Under the pieces are notes generated by a model. The model was given only the letters and a program-made list of their open reading frames with translations, was not told the DNA's origin and did no database searches. A stretch of 64,000 bases of DNA from VRUE01 sp963725085 (GTDB lineage Bacteria; Actinomycetota; Thermoleophilia; Solirubrobacterales; 70-9), in the NCBI GenBank assembly GCA_963725085.1, contig CAVRXM010000001.1, positions 1,170,623 through 1,234,622 of the forward strand. The letters run 5' to 3'. Positions 25,137 through 33,827 of the stretch are shown here, piece after piece (the stretch's first letter is position 1; each line of letters opens with the position of its first letter). Made by a program: the position numbers and the translations under genes.

Positions 25137-26421
25137 ATGAATTCGACCGGAACCGAGACCGTGGTGATGAAGTTCGGCGGCACGTCCGTCGCCGGCGCCG
25201 AGGAGATCAAGCGCGCCGCGCGGCGGATCGTCACCGCGCGCGAGGCCGGCAGCAGGGTCGTCGCCGTCCTCTCGGCGCGCGGCAAGACGACCGACGAGCT
25301 CGTCGCCCAGGCGATGGAGATCTCGGAGCGGCCCGACTCACGGGAGATGGACATGCTGCTCTCGACCGGGGAGCGGATCTCGTGCGCGCTCTGCGCGATG
25401 GCGATCCACGACATGGGCCACAAGGCGATCTCGCTGACCGGCTCGCAGGCGGGGATCGTCACCGACTCCTCCCACACCAGGGCGAAGATCATCGACGTTC
25501 GCGCCGACCGGATCCGCCAAGGCGCTCGAGGACGACCGGATCGTCCTCGTCGCCGGCTTCCAGGGGGTCTCGACCGAAAGCCGCGACGTCACGACCCTGG
25601 GACGGGGCGGCTCCGACACGACCGCTGTCGCGCTCGCGGCGGCGCTCGGCGCCTCGGTCTGCGAGATCTACACCGACGTCTCCGGCGTCTTCAGCGCCGA
25701 CCCGCGCATCGTCCCCGACGCCCGCAAGCTCGCGACCGCATCCTACGAGGAGATGCTCGAGATGTCGGCCTCGGGGGCGAAGGTCCTCCAGCTGCGCTCG
25801 GTCGAGTACGCCCGCAACCACGGTGTCCGGATCCACTGCCGCAGCAGCTTCGAGGACGGCCCCGGTACCCTCGTCGTCTCCGAGGAAGAGTCCGAGAAGG
25901 AGAGCATGGAGCAGCCATTCGTCACTGCGGTAACCCACTCGGCCGGTGAGGCCAGGGTGACCCTGACCGGGGTCCGCGACGAGCCCGGGGTCGCCGGGAA
26001 GATCTTCACTGCGCTCGCCGACGCCGGGGTGAACGTCGACGTGATCATCCAGAACGAGCCGGTCGGCGGCGACGCGCTTGCCGACCTCTCCTTCACCGTC
26101 GATCGCTCCGACCTGACGACCGCGACCGACTCGATCGCGGCCCTCGGCGACCTCAGCCAGGGGGTTCGGACCGACGAGCGGATCGGCAAGGTCTCGATCG
26201 TCGGCGCCGGGATGCGCTCGCACCCCGGCGTCGCGGCGCGGGTGTTCGAGGTGCTCGGCAGGGAGGGCATCAACATCGAGATGATCTCCACCTCGCCGAT
26301 CAAGATCTCCTGCGTCATCTCCGCCGACCGCGTCCCCGACGCCGTCCGCGCCCTGCACGACGCGTTCGAGCTCGGCGAGGGCGCGATCAAGCCCGAGGGC
26401 GAGGAAATCGCCACCCGATGA
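25137..26421 (+). CDS. lysC: Aspartate kinase, frame break near 25516
   Basis: About 427 residues after skipping one base at GATCCGCCA (25511-25519). The first frame gives VVMKFGGTSVAGAEEI, the kinase start motif, and MDMLLSTGERISCAL; the second gives LEDDRIVLVAGFQGVSTES, TTLGRGGSDTTAVALAAALG and IYTDVSGVFSADPRIV, then two ACT domains (VTLTGVRDEPGVAGKIFTAL and VSIVGAGMRSHPGVAARVFE) used for feedback control by lysine or threonine. It phosphorylates aspartate at the entry to lysine, threonine, methionine and diaminopimelate synthesis. Being essential, the break is probably a consensus error. It overlaps asd by ATGA. Confidence 0.93.
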
Positions 26422-27458
26422 GCGCCGGCGACCGATACAGGGTTGGAGTGCTGGGCGCGACCGGGCTGGTCGGGACGACGATCCTCGAGCTGCTCGCGGA
26501 CCGCGAGTTCCCCGCGGCCGAGGTCGTGCCGTTCGCCTCCGAGCGCTCGGCCGGTCGCGAGATCGAGTGGAACGGGACCACGCTCGAGTGCCGCGCCCTG
26601 AGCGAGGACTCGATCCAGGGCCTCGACATCGTGCTCTCCTCGGCGGGGGGGTCGGTCAGCGCCGAGTGGGCGCCGCGGTTCGTCGCGGCGGGCGCCGTCG
26701 TCGTCGACAACACCAGCTACTTCCGGATGGACGACGACGTCCCGCTCGTCGTCGCCGAGGTCAACCCCGACGCCCTCGAGGGCCACGGCGGGATCATCGC
26801 CAACCCGAACTGCTCGACGATGCAGATGGTCGTCGCGCTCAAGCCGCTCCACGAGGAGGCCGGGATCGAGCGGCTGGTGATCTCCACCTACCAGGCGGTC
26901 TCCGGGACCGGCAAGGCCGCGGTCGACGAGCTGCTCGAGCAGTCGCGGGCGGTCCTCGACGGCCGCCACGCCGAGAGCAGCGTCTACCCGCACCAGATCG
27001 CGTTCAGCGTCCTGCCCCAGGCGGGCAGCTTCGCCGACGGCGACGACCACACCGACGAGGAGCGCAAGCTGGTCAACGAGACCCGGAAGATCCTCGCCGA
27101 CCCCTCGATCCGGGTCAGCGCGACCTGCGTCAGGGTCCCGGTCGTCACCGGGCACTCGGAGGCGGTCAACGTCGAGACCCGCGAGCCGCTCTCCGTCGAG
27201 CGGGCCCGCGAGCTGCTCGCCGCCGCGCCCGGGGTGACCGTCGTCGACGACCCCGCCGCCGCCGCCTACCCGCTCGCGACCGAGGCCGAGGGGCAAGACG
27301 ACGTCTTCGTCGGCCGCATCCGCCGCGACCCGGGCAACGAGCGCGCGATCGACCTCTGGATCGTCTCCGACAACCTCCGCAAGGGCGCCGCGACCAACGC
27401 CGTCCAGGTCGCGGAGCTGCTCGTCGAGCGCGGTCTGGTCGGCGTCCCGGTGGGCTAG
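26418..27458 (+). CDS. asd: Aspartate-semialdehyde dehydrogenase
   Basis: A 346-residue NADPH-dependent enzyme. The nucleotide-binding GVLGATGLVGTTILELL is at residue 11, the active-site cysteine is in IIANPNCSTMQMV near 133, and the catalytic His/Arg region is VYPHQIAFSVLPQ to TGHSEAVNVE. It reduces aspartyl phosphate to the semialdehyde, directly following LysC. The lysC-asd coupling is conserved in actinobacteria. Confidence 0.96.
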   Translation: MSAGDRYRVGVLGATGLVGTTILELLADREFPAAEVVPFASERSAGREIEWNGTTLECRALSEDSIQGLDIVLSSAGGSVSAEWAPRFVAAGAVVVDNTSYFRMDDDVPLVVAEVNPDALEGHGGIIANPNCSTMQMVVALKPLHEEAGIERLVISTYQAVSGTGKAAVDELLEQSRAVLDGRHAESSVYPHQIAFSVLPQAGSFADGDDHTDEERKLVNETRKILADPSIRVSATCVRVPVVTGHSEAVNVETREPLSVERARELLAAAPGVTVVDDPAAAAYPLATEAEGQDDVFVGRIRRDPGNERAIDLWIVSDNLRKGAATNAVQVAELLVERGLVGVPVG

Positions 27459-27463
27459 CCCCG

Positions 27464-28695
27464 ATGGACATCGGCTTCGGCGAGGCGGTGCTGCTGTTCG
27501 GCGGCCTGCTCGCGGTCGTCGCCGCCCTCTCCGGGGTCATGCGCGGAACGGTCCTCTCGGCGTCCGTCCTCTCGGTCGCGCTCGGAATCACCCTTGCGGC
27601 GACCGACGTCGTCCACGTCGATCCCCGCGACGGGGCGATCGTCGAGCTCGTCGAGCTGGCGCTGATCCTCACCCTCTTCTCCGACGGGATGTTCGTCGAG
27701 CGCGAGCTGCTCCGCCGCCACTGGAGCCCGGTGGCACGATCGCTGGTGATCGCGATGCCGATCACGATGGCGCTGCTCGCCCTCGCCGCCAAGGTCCTCT
27801 TCCCCTCGCTCGGCTGGGCCGAGGCCTTCCTGCTCGGTGCCGTCCTGGCCCCCACCGACCCGGTCGTCACCTCGGCGGTCGTGACCTCGCGAATCGTGCC
27901 GAGCGCCGTCCGCCACACGCTCAACCTCGAGTCCGGCCTCAACGACGGGCTGGCGCTTCCCTTCGTCCTCTTCTTCCTCGTCCTCGCCACCCCCGGCGGG
28001 CGACCCCGGCACCGAAGCGGCGAAGCTGTTCGGCGAGGCGCTCGTTCGGCGCCGCGGTCGGGATCGGCCTCGGGGCGCTCGGCGGGCGCCTTCACCACCA
28101 CCTTCCCGGCGGCGGCATCACCCAGCGCTACGAGGGGATCTACGCGATCGGGTTCGCGCTGGCGGCGTTCGGCCTCGCCGATGTGACGATCGGCAACGGG
28201 CTGATCGCCGCCTTCGTCTGCGGGATCGCGATGGGGGCCGCCGAGCACGACGTTCCCGAGGGCTTCGTCGAGTTCGCCGAGAACACCAGCGCGATCAGCC
28301 AGGTGCTCACCTTCTTCGTCTTCGGCGCGCTGATCGTCGCGACCGGTTTCGACCACAGCATTCCGCCGCTCGTCGTCTTCGTCGCCTTCGCCCTGCTCGT
28401 GGCGCGCCCGGTCGCGGTCCAGCTCTCGCTTGTCCGCACCGGCCTTCCCGGTTCCCAGAAGGCGTTCATGGCCTGGTTCGGGCCGAAGGGCGTGGCCTCG
28501 ATGCTCTTCGCCCTGTTCGTGCTGAAGTCGAACGTCGGCGACGGCGAACTGATCTTCGACATCGCCGCGATCGTGATCCTCTCCTCGATCGTCGCCCACG
28601 GCCTCACCGACACGGTCGGTGCCCGCTGGCTGGCGCGAAGGGTCGGCCTCGAGCAGGCCGAGGGCGGCCACCTCGGCGCGGCCGGACTCGACTGA
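27464..28695 (+). CDS. CPA1-family Na+/H+ antiporter (NhaP-like), two frame breaks
   Basis: About 409 residues in three frame segments. The first (ATG 27464) carries GEAVLLFGGLLAVVAALSGV and the core LLGAVLAPTDPVVTSAVVTS and LNLESGLNDGLALPFVLFFL, where the Asp residues of APTDP and the ESGLND motif form the ion site. Skipping one base near 27998 gives GDPGTEAAKLFGEAL, and one more near 28044 gives FGAAVGIGLGALGGRLHHHL, then the remaining helices to WFGPKGVASMLFALFVLK. Both are single extra bases in GC-rich sequence. It exchanges Na+ or K+ for H+. It follows asd by five bases but has no metabolic link to it. Confidence 0.82.
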
Positions 28696-28702
28696 GCCCC
28701 AG

Positions 28703-29602
28703 CTAGCCGGCGACCGGCGCTGCGAGCCGCTCCTCGACCCACTTGGTCGAGGCGATGTGGCGGTTCATGCCGAGCTCCTTCGGCTCGGCGCCGAGCGCGA
28801 GCCCGACCAGCTGCGGCAGGTGGAGGACGGCGAGGCCGAGATCGCGGTTGACGATCTTGGCCGCCTCCGGCTGCTGCATGTCGAGGTTCAGGTGGCAGAG
28901 CGGGCAGGGGGTGACGAGGCAGTCGGCGCCGGCGTCGAGCGCGTCGCCGACGTGGGTGCCCGACTGGCGCAGCGAGGTCTCGCGGTTCATCGTGATCACC
29001 GGGAACCCGCAGCACCTGCGCGCCCCGTCGTACTCGACCACCTCGCCGCCGAGGACCTCGATCACCTGCTCGAGGTAGATGTCGCGGTCGGGGAACTCGT
29101 CGTAGCCGAGCCGCTCCTTCGGCCGGACCACGTAGCAGCCGTAGAAGGGGCCGACGCGGAGGCCGGAGAGCGGCCGCACGACCTGCTCGCGCAGCCTCTC
29201 GAGCCCGTAGTCCTCGACCAGCAGCCAGAGGAAGTTCTTGTTGGTGAAGCCGTCCTTGTCCTTCTCGTAGGACAGGCCCTGGCCGCTCAGCACCTCGTTG
29301 ATGTGGGCGCGGTAGGAGGAGTCGGCGTCGAGCCGCTGCTGGCACTCGGACTGGGCGCCCTGGCAGGTCGAGCAGATGTTCATCATCGCCAGCCCGGTCT
29401 GCTGGGCGAGCGCGAAGGTGCGGGCGTTGAGGGTGTCGGCGAGCTCCTGGTTGTGCTCGGCGATGATCCCGGCGCCGCAGCAGTTGGCGCGGTCGAGTTC
29501 GACCATCTCGATCCCGAGCCGGTCGGCGACGAGCGCCATCGAGCCGTGCAGCTCGGTCGTGAAGCCGCGTGAGACGCAGCCTGGCCAGTAGGCGAGCTTC
29601 AT
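28703..29602 (-). CDS. sdhE: HdrB-like succinate dehydrogenase subunit E (CCG domains)
   Basis: A 299-residue soluble protein beginning MKLAYWPGCVSRGFTTELHG. It has two cysteine-rich CCG domains: ANCCGAG with CSTCQGA in the first half, and RRCCGFPV with CPLCH in the second. These bind the unusual iron-sulfur clusters of heterodisulfide reductase HdrB, archaeal SdhE and the MfrE subunit of 8-methylmenaquinol:fumarate reductase. It takes the place of cytochrome b anchor subunits and probably passes electrons between the SdhB clusters and a membrane quinone. It overlaps sdhB by ATGA. The symbol follows the archaeal usage, not the unrelated flavinylation factor SdhE. Confidence 0.85.
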   Translation of the reverse strand: MKLAYWPGCVSRGFTTELHGSMALVADRLGIEMVELDRANCCGAGIIAEHNQELADTLNARTFALAQQTGLAMMNICSTCQGAQSECQQRLDADSSYRAHINEVLSGQGLSYEKDKDGFTNKNFLWLLVEDYGLERLREQVVRPLSGLRVGPFYGCYVVRPKERLGYDEFPDRDIYLEQVIEVLGGEVVEYDGARRCCGFPVITMNRETSLRQSGTHVGDALDAGADCLVTPCPLCHLNLDMQQPEAAKIVNRDLGLAVLHLPQLVGLALGAEPKELGMNRHIASTKWVEERLAAPVAG

Positions 29603-30867
29603 ACCTTCTCCTCCGCTTCGGTCTCGTCGGGCTCCGGCTCGACGTCCTCCTCGCCCGTGATGTAGATGTTGAATTCGTCGCGGTGGTCCTCGGCGTGCGC
29701 GTAGATCGCCTTGACCTCGTCCTGGGCGCCGTCGGGGAGCTTCGGGTGGACCCCCGGGATCAGCTTCGGCAGCGAGCGCGCCTTGCCTGTCCTGATCGCC
29801 CGCAGCACCGTCGGCAGCGAGTTGAGCAGGCCTTTGATCGCGCCTTTCGACGGTTTCAGCTTGCCCTTGATCCCCGGGGCGTAGGACTCCTGGATCAGCA
29901 GCGCCTCGTCGTTGGTCCCCTTCTTTTCGATCATCTTGACGAAGGCGTGGACGTGGTTGGCGCCGTTGTTGGGGTCCTCGATCGCCTCCTCGTCGGCCCT
30001 GCGGCGCAGGCGCATGATCTGGTCCATCGGCGCCACGCCCTTCGGGCAGGCGTCGATGCAGCTGAAGCAGTGGGTGCAGTCGTAGATCCCGTGTGGGTCC
30101 TGGGCGAGGTCGTGGAGCCGCTCCTTGGTCTCGGCGTCGCGCGGGTCGCCGACGAAGCGGTAGGCCTTGGCCAGCGCGGCCGGGCCGATGAAGTCGGGGT
30201 CGGCTTCCATCGAGAGGCAGGAGGAGACGCAGGCGCCGCACTGGATGCAGGCCATCGACTGGGTGATGTCGATCATCGACTCCGGCTCGACCACGTACTC
30301 GCGCTCGGGCGGGGCGCCGTGCGGCAGGAGCCATGGCGTGACGCGGCGGATCTTGGTCCAGTGCGTCGACTCCATGTCCGTGATCAGGTCCTTGATCACC
30401 GGCATATTCCCCATCGGCTCGATGATTATTGGCGCCACCTCCTCTGCTCTCGCGAGGGCGGAGGAATCAGATATGGATCCACCCTCGCTCCCGCGTCCGG
30501 GGGTGGCGCCGCCTGCCTGGCGTCCGGGCGTGCCGAGCGAGACCTCGCGACCGGCCTCCCGCGTCTGGGGGCCGCTCTCCGCTCCATTGGCCGCATTGCC
30601 GAACTTGTTTGCCATCTCCTGGGCCTCGCCGATCTGGGTCTTGCAGCCGAGGCCGGACTGGCCGTTGATCTTCATCCCGCAGGAGCCGCAGATCGCGGCC
30701 CGGCAGGAGCAGCGGACCGCGAGCGAGCCGTCGTCTCGGTCCTTGGCCTGAAGCAGCCCGTCGAGGACCGAGAGCGAGGGGTCGAGCTCGACGTCGAACT
30801 CCTCCCAGTAGGGGCCCTCGCCGCTCTCCGGCTGGAATCGGCGGACCTTCAGCGTGTACTCGGCCAT
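29599..30867 (-). CDS. sdhB: Succinate dehydrogenase/fumarate reductase iron-sulfur subunit with inserted loop
   Basis: A 422-residue protein, longer than the usual 240-330. Residues 50-75 hold the [2Fe-2S] site CSCRAAICGSCGMKINGQSG, and later come the two cluster motifs CIQCGACVSSC and CTHCFSCIDACPKG. Between them, where relatives run directly from the ferredoxin domain to VIEPMGNMPVIKDL, there is an insertion of about 55 low-complexity residues (GPQTREAGREV to SSALARAEEV) encoded by palindromic DNA at 30430-30600. A C-terminal extension of about 100 residues also exceeds the norm. It links the flavoprotein SdhA to the HdrB-like subunit. Confidence 0.92.
   Translation of the reverse strand: MAEYTLKVRRFQPESGEGPYWEEFDVELDPSLSVLDGLLQAKDRDDGSLAVRCSCRAAICGSCGMKINGQSGLGCKTQIGEAQEMANKFGNAANGAESGPQTREAGREVSLGTPGRQAGGATPGRGSEGGSISDSSALARAEEVAPIIIEPMGNMPVIKDLITDMESTHWTKIRRVTPWLLPHGAPPEREYVVEPESMIDITQSMACIQCGACVSSCLSMEADPDFIGPAALAKAYRFVGDPRDAETKERLHDLAQDPHGIYDCTHCFSCIDACPKGVAPMDQIMRLRRRADEEAIEDPNNGANHVHAFVKMIEKKGTNDEALLIQESYAPGIKGKLKPSKGAIKGLLNSLPTVLRAIRTGKARSLPKLIPGVHPKLPDGAQDEVKAIYAHAEDHRDEFNIYITGEEDVEPEPDETEAEEKV
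30431..30510. repeat. 80-bp palindromic element inside sdhB
   Basis: The ends are GGCGCCACC and GGTGGCGCC. Internal landmarks are CCTCCTCTGCTC, CAGATATGGA and CCCTCGCTCCCGCGTCCGGG. A related element lies at 50620-50698 inside an MMPL gene, with the same order of landmarks. The stem base pair A-T here is G-C there, so pairing is conserved while sequence changes. A more diverged, partly inverted copy seems to continue through 30511-30585. The insert keeps sdhB open. Confidence 0.8.
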
Positions 30868-30871
30868 CTTC

Positions 30872-32560
30872 CTAGTACGTCCTCTCTTCGGGTTCCCACT
30901 GGGTGATCGTCACCTCTGAGTATGAGATCTCGGGCCCGTCGTCGCCCAGCTGCAGGTCGATGTGCTTCAGCCACTCCTCGTCGTTGCGCTCCGGGAAGTC
31001 GGTTCGGTACTGGGCGCCGCGGCTCTCCTTGCGCTCGATCGCGCCGATGCAGGTGCACTCGGCGTTGTCGAGCATGTAGCCGAGCTCGATCGCCCCGAGC
31101 AGGTCCTGGTTGAAGACGCTGCCCTTGTCGTCGATGTAGGCGGTCTCGGCCTCCTCCTTGAGGCGGCGGACGGTCTCCAGCGCCTCCTGGACCCCCGCCT
31201 CGTCGCGGAAGACCGCGACCTTGGCGTCCATCGTCGTGCCGAGCTCCTGCTTGATCTCCGAAACGCGCCGGCCGGAGCCCTTCTCGCGGGCCGAGATCGC
31301 GGCGATCGACTCCTCCTCGGCCTCGAGCACCCCGCGCGAGGGCCGGGTGCCCTCGGTCCGCTTCGCGCGGGCGGCGGCGTCGATGCCCGACCGGCGCCCG
31401 AAGATCAGCGTGTCCAGCAGCGAGTTGGCGCCGAGCCTGTTGCCGCCGTGGACCGAGACGCAGGCGACCTCGCCCGCGGCGTAGAGGCCGGGGATGTCGG
31501 TGCGGCCGTCGATGTCGGTCTTGACGCCGCCCATCGTGTAGTGGTTGCCGGGCTTGATCCGGATCGGTTCGCGGGTGATGTCGACCCCGGCGAAGTCACG
31601 GCCGACGAGGACGATCTCGCGCAGCGCCTCGTGGATCCGCTTCTTCGGGACCACGGTGATGTCGAGCGCGACGGTCCCGTCGGGGAAGCCGCGGCCCTCG
31701 TTGATCTCGGTCTGCTCGGCGCGCGAGACGACGTCGCGAGATGCCAGTTCCATCTTGTTCGGCGCGTAGCGCTCCATGAACCGTTCGCCTTTGGCGTTGA
31801 GGAGGTGGGCGCCCTCGCCGCGGGCGCCCTCGGTGATCAGGAAGCCCTTGCCCGCCAGCGTCGTCGGGTGGTACTGGATCATCTCCATGTCCATCAGCTT
31901 CGCCCCGACGCGGTAGGCCAGCGCGATCCCGTCGCCGGTGCAGATCAGGGCGTTCGTCGTCGGCTTCCAGGCCTGGCCGTTGCCGCCGCAGGCGAGGATC
32001 ACGGACTTGGCGCGGAACAGCTCCATCGAGCCGTCGGCGATGTTGCGGGTGACGACGCCGCAGCACTCGCCCTCGTCGTCCATCGCGAGCGCGGTGCAGA
32101 ACCACTCCTCGTAGCGGGCGACCGAGTCGGCGTGCTTCATCAGCTGCTCGTAGAGGACGTGCATGATCGCCTGGCCGGTGATGTCGGCGACGTAGTAGGT
32201 GCGGGCGGCCGAGGCGCCGCCGAAGGCTCGGGTCCCGAGCCTGCCCTCCTCATTACGATGGAAGGTGACGCCGAGGTGCTCGAGGTGGAGGATCTCCTCC
32301 GGCGCCTCGCGGCACATCACCTCGATCGCGTCCTGGTCGCCGAGGTAGTCGGAGCCCTTGACGGTGTCGAAGGCGTGCGACTCCCAGGAGTCCTCGGGAT
32401 TGAGCGCCGCGTTGATCCCGCCCTGGGCCGCGTTCGAGTGGGAGCGGACCGGGTGGACCTTGCTGAGGATGCCTACCGATACGCCCTGCTCGGCGGCGGC
32501 GAGGGCGGCGCGCTGGCCGGCGAGGCCGGCACCGATGACCAGGACGTCGTGTGTAGGCAC
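30872..32560 (-). CDS. sdhA: Succinate dehydrogenase/fumarate reductase flavoprotein subunit
   Basis: From GTG 32560 the protein has 562 residues with the FAD-binding start HDVLVIGAGLAGQRAALAAA, the covalent-flavin region SKVHPVRSHSNAAQGGINAA, the substrate site TEGARGEGAHLLN, PNKMELASRDVVSRA, and HGGNRLGANSLLDTLIFGRR. No Tat signal is present, so unlike Wolinella MfrA it should face the cytoplasm. It oxidises succinate to fumarate (or the reverse) and passes electrons to SdhB, whose gene begins four bases after its stop. A much longer upstream reading frame was rejected because it runs into the peptidase gene. Confidence 0.95.
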   Translation of the reverse strand: MPTHDVLVIGAGLAGQRAALAAAEQGVSVGILSKVHPVRSHSNAAQGGINAALNPEDSWESHAFDTVKGSDYLGDQDAIEVMCREAPEEILHLEHLGVTFHRNEEGRLGTRAFGGASAARTYYVADITGQAIMHVLYEQLMKHADSVARYEEWFCTALAMDDEGECCGVVTRNIADGSMELFRAKSVILACGGNGQAWKPTTNALICTGDGIALAYRVGAKLMDMEMIQYHPTTLAGKGFLITEGARGEGAHLLNAKGERFMERYAPNKMELASRDVVSRAEQTEINEGRGFPDGTVALDITVVPKKRIHEALREIVLVGRDFAGVDITREPIRIKPGNHYTMGGVKTDIDGRTDIPGLYAAGEVACVSVHGGNRLGANSLLDTLIFGRRSGIDAAARAKRTEGTRPSRGVLEAEEESIAAISAREKGSGRRVSEIKQELGTTMDAKVAVFRDEAGVQEALETVRRLKEEAETAYIDDKGSVFNQDLLGAIELGYMLDNAECTCIGAIERKESRGAQYRTDFPERNDEEWLKHIDLQLGDDGPEISYSEVTITQWEPEERTY

Positions 32561-32612
32561 GAAACCGGACTCTATAGAGCGTAAATCCGAGGGCGCGGTC
32601 GGATTTCCGCGC

Positions 32613-33792
32613 TCAGAGCCACGCCTCGTCGAGGCGGCGGACCGCGGCCTCGGTGAGGCGGACGGCGTCGGCGACCGAGCCGAAGTCGACGTGGTCGGAG
32701 ACGTCGTTGGGCCAGTGATAGTTGCCCGGCTGCTTGAGGTCGTTGCAGCCGCAGAGCGAGGCGGTCTCGTACCCGGCGGCGAGCGGCTCGAGTCCGTCGG
32801 TCCCATTGCGGATACGGAGGTTCGGATAGAGCCGGATGCCCAGCTCCTCGGCGAGGCCGTCCATCAGGTCGAGCGCCCGGCGCGGGTACTCGCGCATCTT
32901 CAGGAACCCCTCGCCGCGGAGGACGAGCAGGTGGCGGCCCGAGCCGACTTGGTCGATCGAGAGGAAGAAGGTGCTCTCGCGCGGGAGCTCGCCGAAATGG
33001 CGCTCGCCGAACGCCCTGATCCCCTCGCTGAAGGACTCCTCGGCCCCCGCCGAGAGGAGGATCACGCGCATGTCGCGGGGCGGCTCGGCGACCAGCCGCC
33101 GGGCGACGGCGAGGAGGGTGACGACGCCGCTGCCGTTGTCGTTGGCGCCTGGCACGACCCGCCGCGCGCCGATGTCGGTCATCGCCGCCGCCGCCCCGAC
33201 GCCCGAACAGCAGTCCGAGCTTCGAGAGCAACCGGTTCCCGGTTGCGGCCCCCGCAGCGGCGAGGACGGGCCCGCCGATCACCGGCGCCATCAGCGGCGG
33301 GCTGGTGTCGAGCGACTCGATCATCCCGATCCGGTCGGCGATCCGCGGCAGCGCCGGGTGGAAGACGAGGCCGGGATGGGCGGCGTCGTGGTGGGCGACG
33401 ATCACCATCGTCCGCTCGGCGTCGGCGGGGCCGAATTCGCAGAGCACGTTGTAGGCGGTGCGCCGCGGCAGCAGCCGTCGCAACGGCCTTTTCCCGGGCG
33501 GGAAGTCGGCTGCGATCCCGGCCGCTCCCGCGGCGCCGAGGAGGGTTCCCAGCAGGCGGCGTCCGCGGAGGGCGGCGAGGCCCCCGAGCGCTCCGAGGGC
33601 CGCCCCGATCCCGAGCGGCCACCAGTAGGTGCCGTGGGCGGGCTCGGCCTCGATCCGGGGCTCGGATCCGAGCGCACGGAGCTGCCCGAGGACCCACTCG
33701 GCGGCCCGTCGTTCGCCGTCGGAGGCCGAGGGGCGCTCGATCCGCTCGAGCTCCTCGACCAGCCCCCGCAGCCAGTCCAGATCCGCTGACAT
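32613..33792 (-). CDS. M28-family zinc metallopeptidase, frame break near 33200
   Basis: About 392 residues after skipping one base near 33196-33204. The first frame carries VEELERIERPSASDGERRAA, membrane-like glycine-rich helices, and the first zinc ligands in MVIVAHHDAAHPGL. The second frame carries VPGANDNGSGVVTLLAVARR (bridging Asp), LLSAGAEESF (catalytic and ligand Glu) and WPNDVSDHVDF (last His). All five M28 ligands are thus present. A hydrophobic segment near residues 60-95 and another near 165-185 suggest membrane association. It is an aminopeptidase or related amidohydrolase. It lies 52 bases downstream-convergent to no gene and upstream of sdhA on the same strand. Confidence 0.82.
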
Positions 33793-33827
33793 CGTGCGCG
33801 ACCCTACCTGGCACCTACCATTGGATC

